A stretch of DNA of 11,913 nucleotides from Opitutales bacterium (GTDB lineage: Bacteria; Verrucomicrobiota; Verrucomicrobiia; Opitutales; Opitutaceae). A model generated the notes under the pieces. That model was not told where the DNA came from and ran no database searches. It saw only the letters and a program-made list of their open reading frames with translations. Position numbers and translations under genes: made by a program. This document shows positions 6,662-11,913 of this stretch, piece after piece (position 1 is the stretch's first letter; the number at the start of each line of letters is the position of its first letter). Location: assembly GCA_021772595.1 (NCBI GenBank), contig JAJFLS010000772.1, positions 1 through 11,913 of the forward strand. The letters run 5' to 3'.

Positions 6662-7687
6662 CTAACGCCAGTTGAGGATGATCTTTCCGGATTGACCTGC
6701 TTCCATTATTTCGAACGCTTTCTCGAATTCGGTGTAGTCGAATCGATGCGTGATGACGGGCTTTATATCCAATCCGCTTTGGAGCATGACGGTCATCTGG
6801 TACCAGGTTTCGTACATTCTGCGACCGTAAATACCTTTTATGGTAAGCATGTTGAATACGACATGGTTCCAGTCGATGGCGATGCTTTGCGATGGAATTC
6901 CGAGCATGGCGATCTTTCCTCCGTGGCACATGTTGTCGATCATTTCGTTAAATGCGGAGGGATTGCCCGAGATTTCCAGCCCCACATCGAATCCTTCCAG
7001 CATGCCCAATTCCTCCTGGACGGATCGAATATCGCGCTGGGTGGCGTTTATGGCGAGCGTGGCGCCCATTTTTCGGGCGAGATCGAGACGGTACTCGTTG
7101 ATGTCGGTTACCACGACGTGGCGGGCTCCGGCGTGACGAGCGACTGCGGCGGCCATGACGCCGATCGGTCCCGCACCGGTGATTAGGACGTCTTCTCCCA
7201 AGGTTGGGAAGGAAAGGGCGGTGTGGACCGCGTTGCCGAAGGGGTCGAAAATCGACGCGACATCCAGGTCAATATCGGGGGCGTGATGCCAGACATTGGT
7301 CATCGGCAAGGCGAGGTATTCGGCGAAGGCTCCCGGGCGATTGACTCCGATGCCTTGCGTGTCGGCGCATAGATGGCGGCGTCCCGCCATGCAGTTCCGG
7401 CACCGTCCGCAGACGACGTGGCCTTCGCCGCTGACGACATCGCCGGGCTTGAAATCGACTACATTGTCGCCGACAGATACGATCTCCCCGACGAATTCGT
7501 GGCCTACGACCATGGGAACGGGGATTGTTTTGCGGGCCCATTCATCCCATTGGTAGATGTGCAGATCGGTGCCGCAGATTCCGGTGCGATTCACTCGGAT
7601 CAACACGTCGTTGATGCCGGTCTCGGGCTCGGGAACGTCCTGGAGGGTGAGGCCGCGTTGGGATTGGGTTTTTACTAGCGCTTTCAT
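6662..7687 (-). CDS. tdh: L-threonine 3-dehydrogenase
   Basis: This 341-residue zinc-dependent medium-chain dehydrogenase has the same length as E. coli Tdh. It oxidises L-threonine to 2-amino-3-ketobutyrate with NAD+. The catalytic zinc site is Cys38 in GICGTDLH with His63 and Glu64 in GHEFVGE. The structural zinc is bound by Cys93, Cys96, Cys99 and Cys107 in CGRCRNCMAGRRHLC. The Rossmann motif GAGPIGVMAAA is followed by the TDINEYRLDLA strand, which ends in Asp as expected for NAD+. HIYQWDEWA after Cys38 is characteristic of Tdh among zinc dehydrogenases. The gene is first in the unit tdh, kbl, TIM-barrel gene; E. coli has the reverse order kbl-tdh. The ATG at 7687 matches the family start but has no Shine-Dalgarno sequence. 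Its promoter must lie in the 575-bp gap shared with the divergent sensor kinase. Confidence 0.97.
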   Translation of the reverse strand: MKALVKTQSQRGLTLQDVPEPETGINDVLIRVNRTGICGTDLHIYQWDEWARKTIPVPMVVGHEFVGEIVSVGDNVVDFKPGDVVSGEGHVVCGRCRNCMAGRRHLCADTQGIGVNRPGAFAEYLALPMTNVWHHAPDIDLDVASIFDPFGNAVHTALSFPTLGEDVLITGAGPIGVMAAAVARHAGARHVVVTDINEYRLDLARKMGATLAINATQRDIRSVQEELGMLEGFDVGLEISGNPSAFNEMIDNMCHGGKIAMLGIPSQSIAIDWNHVVFNMLTIKGIYGRRMYETWYQMTVMLQSGLDIKPVITHRFDYTEFEKAFEIMEAGQSGKIILNWR

Positions 7688-8262
7688 GAGTTCGGGTCGC
7701 GTATTTCGATTGTCCCAAGCGTGATGGTTAGAGGAACGGTCACGGTCGCTTGGTTGGACGTTATCTAAGACCCGACTGAGGCGCGGTTCGAGGCTAAAAT
7801 CGGTTATGACAGACTTGGTTTGGCGACGAATTTCGGTGGATGATAGGATGTCGTCGCAATCGCCAGCGTGAACGCGTGAAAGTCAATGGGAGCAGTTGCG
7901 GCACATAGCTAGAGGCTTAGGGGTAGGTGACGCAAATTATTATTATAAGGGAAAGCATTACTGAAACTAGTTGATGCTAGTAATAAAAATAGGCTGTTGC
8001 GGGGGAGTCATATGGTGGTGTGCAGTTGTCCAATAGGTGCGACTTTTAATAGCGTCAGTAATTTCCGAATACGGCGGTTCAACGTTGTGTCCCCTCAGGC
8101 ATGACGAATTGCTGAAGGCGTCCGTAAAAAAGGCATTACTTAGCTGGGTATTCGAGGCTCTAGCCCCCTGTTTGCGTCTCAATGATTAAGTAGGAATGTG
8201 CCTGCGACGATTCGATAAAGACCCGCAACTCAGCTCCCGTGAACCTCAGTAATCATCCCATT
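7688..8262. other. 575-bp divergent intergenic region
   Basis: This gap lies between tdh (-) and the hybrid kinase (+) and must carry both promoters. An AT-rich stretch (ATTATTATTATAAGGG, about 7937-7952) is the most promoter-like part, but no convincing hexamer pair was found. A 71-codon open frame on the minus strand (7967-8182) has no Shine-Dalgarno sequence, no recognisable motif and odd composition, and is not called a gene. A short palindrome CAACGTTG lies at 8080-8087. No tRNA fold was found. Confidence 0.6.
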
Positions 8263-11200
8263 ATGCGATTCGCCTGCGCGTCAGGTTTCATAGCATGCTC
8301 CTTATTGGCGCATGGCTATGATGGTGTGGGTTCTCCTTTGGTTAGCCATGTGCCGTCGAAGTCGATCTTTGGAGCGAAAGAATATAGCGCGATAAAAGAG
8401 GATGCGTACGGTCGGATCTACACGATCCACGAAGGCGGTATCGCTTATGGCGACGGAGAGAGTTGGGACAATATCGAAGGCTTGCCGTCGGACGAGTTTC
8501 GAGGGGTCGTTCTTGGAGGCGATGGCGAGGTTTTCATTGGCTTTAGGCAGGATTTTGGAGTGTTGAAAATCGATGATGAAGGCGCTTGGGTTTACCGCTC
8601 TCTATTGCCGCAATTGCCGAGCCGATACCGGGAGTCGACTGACTGGGTGCCGCATTTTTTCGATGAAGAGGGTTACTTGCTCCTCACTGCGGGGAAAGAA
8701 GTTCTCGCTTGGAAGCCGGGAGAATCGCTGAAATTCTGGAGCGATAGCAAGCAGTCCAAGCCCAAGAATCTGTTCAAGCTAGATGGGCAGTATCATTTCT
8801 ACACGAGTCGCCCGAAGTTTGGGCGCTTGAGCAAGGATGGCGGTTTCGATTGGATCGAACCCGAGGGAGAGATTCCTTCTATGGTTCATAACTTCGCGAG
8901 GCTTAGTGAGAATGCAGTTCTGCTCGCGACTGGCGATCGCGGATTGTTGAAGTTCGACGGAGAGGTCATCAAGCCGTTCGACATGCGCTTTGATGGCGAG
9001 AAGGTGGAGTATTCGGCGTCGAGTGTAGAGCGGCTCGCGGATGGCAGATTTGCGGTGATAACCTACCAGGATGGAGTGATCATCGTGTCGGCTGAGGGTG
9101 ATATCGAGTATCGGATTTCGAGATTGGGGTCCATTAATATCCGGTCATTGCAATGCTCCTTCGTTGCTCGGGACGGCACGCTTTGGCTGGGGCATTCCTC
9201 CGGGATTTTTCGAGTGGATCTCGAAACGCCACTTTCGATTTTCAATCATCACCAAGGTCTGGAAGGAGCGGTGCTGGACATTGAGGAGATGAATGGTGAA
9301 GTCTACTTCGGAACTCATTTGGGAGTTTATCGTTTCGTGGAGAATCCTGCGATCGAGGGGGCTCACTTCGAGAATATCAATCAGGTTGTGGCGACGCCGA
9401 AACTGTTGGCGTTCGAAGAGGGTTTGCTGCTCGGGAGCTACCGCGGGCTATCGTTCTATGCGAATGGGGAAATTCAATATCGGCAGAGGGGAATCCGCTA
9501 CTTGCTTGCGAAGTCGAAGATTCGTCCGAATACGGTCTTTGTCGTAAACGATAGGGGCCTTCACTCCTTTTCGAGGGATGATGGAGAGTGGACGTACCAA
9601 GGAATCGACTACAAGGGGACTGCCTTCAATGGCAGCATGATCCAGGATGGAGAGGGATCGCTCTGGATGGGGCTTGGAGGCGGATCGATTTTGCGCGTGA
9701 TTGTGGGATTCGAGGGAAATCGCGATGAAACCTACACCGTGAATGATGGCTTGTCGGAAACTGGAAACCGGCCTCTGGAAGTGGATGGAAAGCTAGTCGT
9801 CCTGACAGGCGAAGGGGAGCTTTTAGAATTCGATGAAGAGAATCGGCGATTCAGAAAGCTGGTGGACTGGAGCGCCGATTACGGTGATAAGTTCCTCTCG
9901 AGCTTCGAAGTCATGGTACGAGATTCGAATGGAAGAATCTGGGTTAATGAAGATGCTACCAGCGGAGTCTTGAAGCGGCAGCCTTATGCAGACTATTTCA
10001 AGGGAATCAAACGTCTAGCGAATGGTTCGGAGCATAGGGCGACGGCCCATTTTGTCGACTCCCGAGGGTATCTCTGGGTGGCGAACAAATCCGGAGCCAT
10101 TCGAACTCGGCCCAGTTTCGAGCCTTCAAAAACTCGATCCATCACCACGCGGGTCACTCGCATTTCCGATCTTAAGGAGCAATGTGGATTGTACGCCGGA
10201 CGATTTCGAGGAGCGGATTCCGAATTGAAGATTCCGTTTTCCAAAAGATCCTTGAAAATCGAATACGCGTTACGAAGTTTCGAGACGCCCGAATTGAACA
10301 AGTATCGCGTTTTTCTGGAGGGCTATCATGAAGGCTGGAGCGATTTCGAGTCAATCGGGTACAAGGAGTACACGAATCTTCCGTCTGGGAAATACGTATT
10401 CAAAGTTTACGGCAGAAACGACTTTGGCGAAATCGGCGCAGTCGATGAGGTCGCCTTCACGATAGCGACTCCCTTTTACGCCTCGATCTATACCTATTTG
10501 CTTTATGTTGCTTGTCTCGTTTTCATTGCGCTCATGATGTATCGGGTCCGCAGCCGGAAGCTGCGGGAACACAATCAGGAGCTAATGCGATTGGTGGAAT
10601 TCCGCACGAAGGAGGTTTCGCGACAATCGAAAGACCTGGAGGAGAAGAACGCCCAATTGAAGGAGGCGTTGCAGCAGTCGGTGAGCTTAGCTGAGGAGGC
10701 GAGAGCGGCCACCACGGCTAAGTCGGAGTTTTTGGCGAATATGTCGCATGAGATAAGGACTCCGATGAATGGGGTTCTGGGGATGTGCTCGATGCTGGCC
10801 GATACCGTTTTGGACCACGATCAAGAGTCTTTTCTTCGGACGATTCGCAATTCGAGCGAGTCGCTGCTGACCGTAATCAATGACGTTCTCGATTACTCTA
10901 AAATCGAAGCGGGGAAGCTCGACATCGAAACGAATCCGTTCGATCTGAGGGATTGCTTGGAGGAGGTATTGGAGCTGTTGGCGTACACTGCTCATGAAAA
11001 GGGGCTTGATCTGATCTATCGCGAGGAAGAGGGCATTCCGATGCGTCGCATTGGTGATGCGACGAGAATTCGGCAAGTGATTGTGAATCTGCTCGGCAAC
11101 TCTCTCAAGTTCACTGAAAAGGGGCAAGTGACCGTTGTCGTTAAATCCGCTCCTGACAAAGGGAAAGAATTCATTAGTATCGAAGTCGAGGATACGGGTA

Positions 11201-11913
11201 TCGGGATTCCGAAGACAAAGCTAGATAGCCTGTTTGACGCATTCACACAAGTGGACGCTACAACTGCTCGCAAGTACGGTGGCACAGGTCTGGGCCTGAC
11301 TATTTGCCGAAACTTGGTGCGACTAATGGGTGGAGAAATAGATGTTCGAAGCGAGCTGAACATGGGCAGCGTTTTCCAGTTCACGCTCCGAATACCTGTG
11401 GATGGAAGAGCAGATCAGAGCGACTCCGAATTCGAGCTATTGAGAGGGAGGCGCGTTCTGATAGTCGAGGGGAACGAGGCGATCGCGAATGCGTTGTGCG
11501 AGCTTACGGAACGAGCGGGGATGATCTCTTCCATCGTCTCTTCAGGGGAAGAAGCATTGAGAATGGTTGAGAGTCGCCATCCGGGGGTCGATGCGGTTTG
11601 GCTTGAATACGAGCTTCCGGATATGAACGGACACAGCTTCAAGGAAAGAGTACGCGTCATGAATGGCTGCTCGAAGCTTCCCGTCGTTGTGATGTCATCG
11701 GTGATGAGAATGGACGTGGTTTCAAGCTTCCGCGGAAACGCTTTCAGCGATTGCCTCGCTAAGCCTGCCCGCCAGTTTGCACTATTGCGAACCACCGCTC
11801 GATTGAGCGGATTGGATATCAGCGAAAAGCGAGTGGTCAAAGGACTGGAGGACAAGAATCACTCGGATGCTTCAAGAGTCGAAAACGGTGTTCGAATACT
11901 GGTTGCGGATGAC
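8263..11913 (+). CDS. Hybrid histidine kinase with periplasmic propeller, 3'-truncated
   Basis: 1217 codons are visible and the frame runs off the window. MRFACASGFIACSLLA looks like a short signal peptide. Residues about 25-640 contain repeated two-component-propeller blades, e.g. DGTLWLGHSSGIFRVD (304), a blade with Trp468, DSNGRIWVNE (554) and DSRGYLWVANKSG (599). A Y_Y_Y domain (about 660-735: GYHEGWSDF, NLPSGKYVFKV) precedes one membrane span (about 740-762) and a coiled coil (about 766-823). HisKA has phospho-acceptor His829 in MSHEIRTP. HATPase has an N-box (Asn942, Asn946), DTGIGIP (977) and GGTGLGL (1006). The first receiver (about 1063-1180) is degenerate: Glu1115 replaces the phospho-Asp. 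A second receiver starts at VRILVADD (about 1210) and is cut off. The protein probably senses a periplasmic ligand, often a glycan in relatives, across the inner membrane. The output domain is not visible. The ATG at 8263 has no Shine-Dalgarno sequence; GTG at 8239 is an alternative. Confidence 0.93.
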   Translation, partial: MRFACASGFIACSLLAHGYDGVGSPLVSHVPSKSIFGAKEYSAIKEDAYGRIYTIHEGGIAYGDGESWDNIEGLPSDEFRGVVLGGDGEVFIGFRQDFGVLKIDDEGAWVYRSLLPQLPSRYRESTDWVPHFFDEEGYLLLTAGKEVLAWKPGESLKFWSDSKQSKPKNLFKLDGQYHFYTSRPKFGRLSKDGGFDWIEPEGEIPSMVHNFARLSENAVLLATGDRGLLKFDGEVIKPFDMRFDGEKVEYSASSVERLADGRFAVITYQDGVIIVSAEGDIEYRISRLGSINIRSLQCSFVARDGTLWLGHSSGIFRVDLETPLSIFNHHQGLEGAVLDIEEMNGEVYFGTHLGVYRFVENPAIEGAHFENINQVVATPKLLAFEEGLLLGSYRGLSFYANGEIQYRQRGIRYLLAKSKIRPNTVFVVNDRGLHSFSRDDGEWTYQGIDYKGTAFNGSMIQDGEGSLWMGLGGGSILRVIVGFEGNRDETYTVNDGLSETGNRPLEVDGKLVVLTGEGELLEFDEENRRFRKLVDWSADYGDKFLSSFEVMVRDSNGRIWVNEDATSGVLKRQPYADYFKGIKRLANGSEHRATAHFVDSRGYLWVANKSGAIRTRPSFEPSKTRSITTRVTRISDLKEQCGLYAGRFRGADSELKIPFSKRSLKIEYALRSFETPELNKYRVFLEGYHEGWSDFESIGYKEYTNLPSGKYVFKVYGRNDFGEIGAVDEVAFTIATPFYASIYTYLLYVACLVFIALMMYRVRSRKLREHNQELMRLVEFRTKEVSRQSKDLEEKNAQLKEALQQSVSLAEEARAATTAKSEFLANMSHEIRTPMNGVLGMCSMLADTVLDHDQESFLRTIRNSSESLLTVINDVLDYSKIEAGKLDIETNPFDLRDCLEEVLELLAYTAHEKGLDLIYREEEGIPMRRIGDATRIRQVIVNLLGNSLKFTEKGQVTVVVKSAPDKGKEFISIEVEDTGIGIPKTKLDSLFDAFTQVDATTARKYGGTGLGLTICRNLVRLMGGEIDVRSELNMGSVFQFTLRIPVDGRADQSDSEFELLRGRRVLIVEGNEAIANALCELTERAGMISSIVSSGEEALRMVESRHPGVDAVWLEYELPDMNGHSFKERVRVMNGCSKLPVVVMSSVMRMDVVSSFRGNAFSDCLAKPARQFALLRTTARLSGLDISEKRVVKGLEDKNHSDASRVENGVRILVADD

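Noticed and set aside
7776..7800. GCGGTTCGAGGC, resembling a tRNA T-loop
   Set aside because: The flanking bases do not form a T-stem, and no acceptor or anticodon stem can be drawn around it.
8080..8087. CAACGTTG, matching the core of the 2534-2569 palindrome
   Set aside because: Only eight bases are shared and the flanks do not continue the symmetry, so chance is a sufficient explanation.
7967..8182. 71-codon open frame on the minus strand
   Set aside because: It has no recognised motif, no Shine-Dalgarno sequence, no signal peptide and a composition unlike its neighbours. It lies wholly in a divergent gap that needs room for two promoters. Homology in related genomes would be needed to revive it.

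Overview
The window looks like chromosomal DNA of a free-living Gram-negative bacterium. The best guess is a Verrucomicrobiota member of Opitutae type. The grounds are a giant Reg_prop/Y_Y_Y hybrid histidine kinase, a Tat-exported sugar-isomerase-like TIM barrel, an azurin and a lipoprotein cytochrome c, moderate GC, and mostly Shine-Dalgarno-less starts. This placement is inference; no rRNA or other phylogenetic marker is present. There are no tRNA or rRNA genes, insertion sequences, integrases or CRISPR arrays.

Layout. Positions 185-664 (+) encode a small c-type cytochrome lipoprotein with the only strong ribosome binding site in the window. It converges on gpmI (786-2363, -), cofactor-independent phosphoglycerate mutase. 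Upstream of gpmI is a 252-bp gap with an inverted repeat abutting the start codon and a near-perfect 36-bp palindrome (2534-2569). Next on the minus strand are an unknown secreted protein (2616-3056) and a thioredoxin-type glutathione peroxidase (3140-3676). The peroxidase diverges from an azurin gene (3900-4352, +), which ends in a textbook intrinsic terminator. A second hairpin with a T-run lies just beyond it, inside the 3' end of the converging gene.

Positions 4434-7687 (-) form a likely three-gene unit, transcribed tdh, kbl, then a Tat-signal TIM-barrel protein. Tdh oxidises L-threonine to 2-amino-3-ketobutyrate, and Kbl cleaves that with CoA to glycine and acetyl-CoA. The role of the TIM-barrel protein is unknown. 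A 575-bp gap without a convincing gene separates tdh from a divergent, very large sensor gene (8263 to the window end, +). It has a periplasmic beta-propeller, a Y_Y_Y domain, one membrane span, a coiled coil, HisKA and HATPase domains, a degenerate receiver whose phospho-acceptor Asp is Glu, and the first residues of a second receiver. It is cut by the window edge.

Most of the content is recognisable core or redox metabolism. The items most worth a second look are the degenerate receiver, the 36-bp palindrome, the hairpin inside an opposing coding end, the gpmI leader repeat, and the near absence of Shine-Dalgarno sequences.
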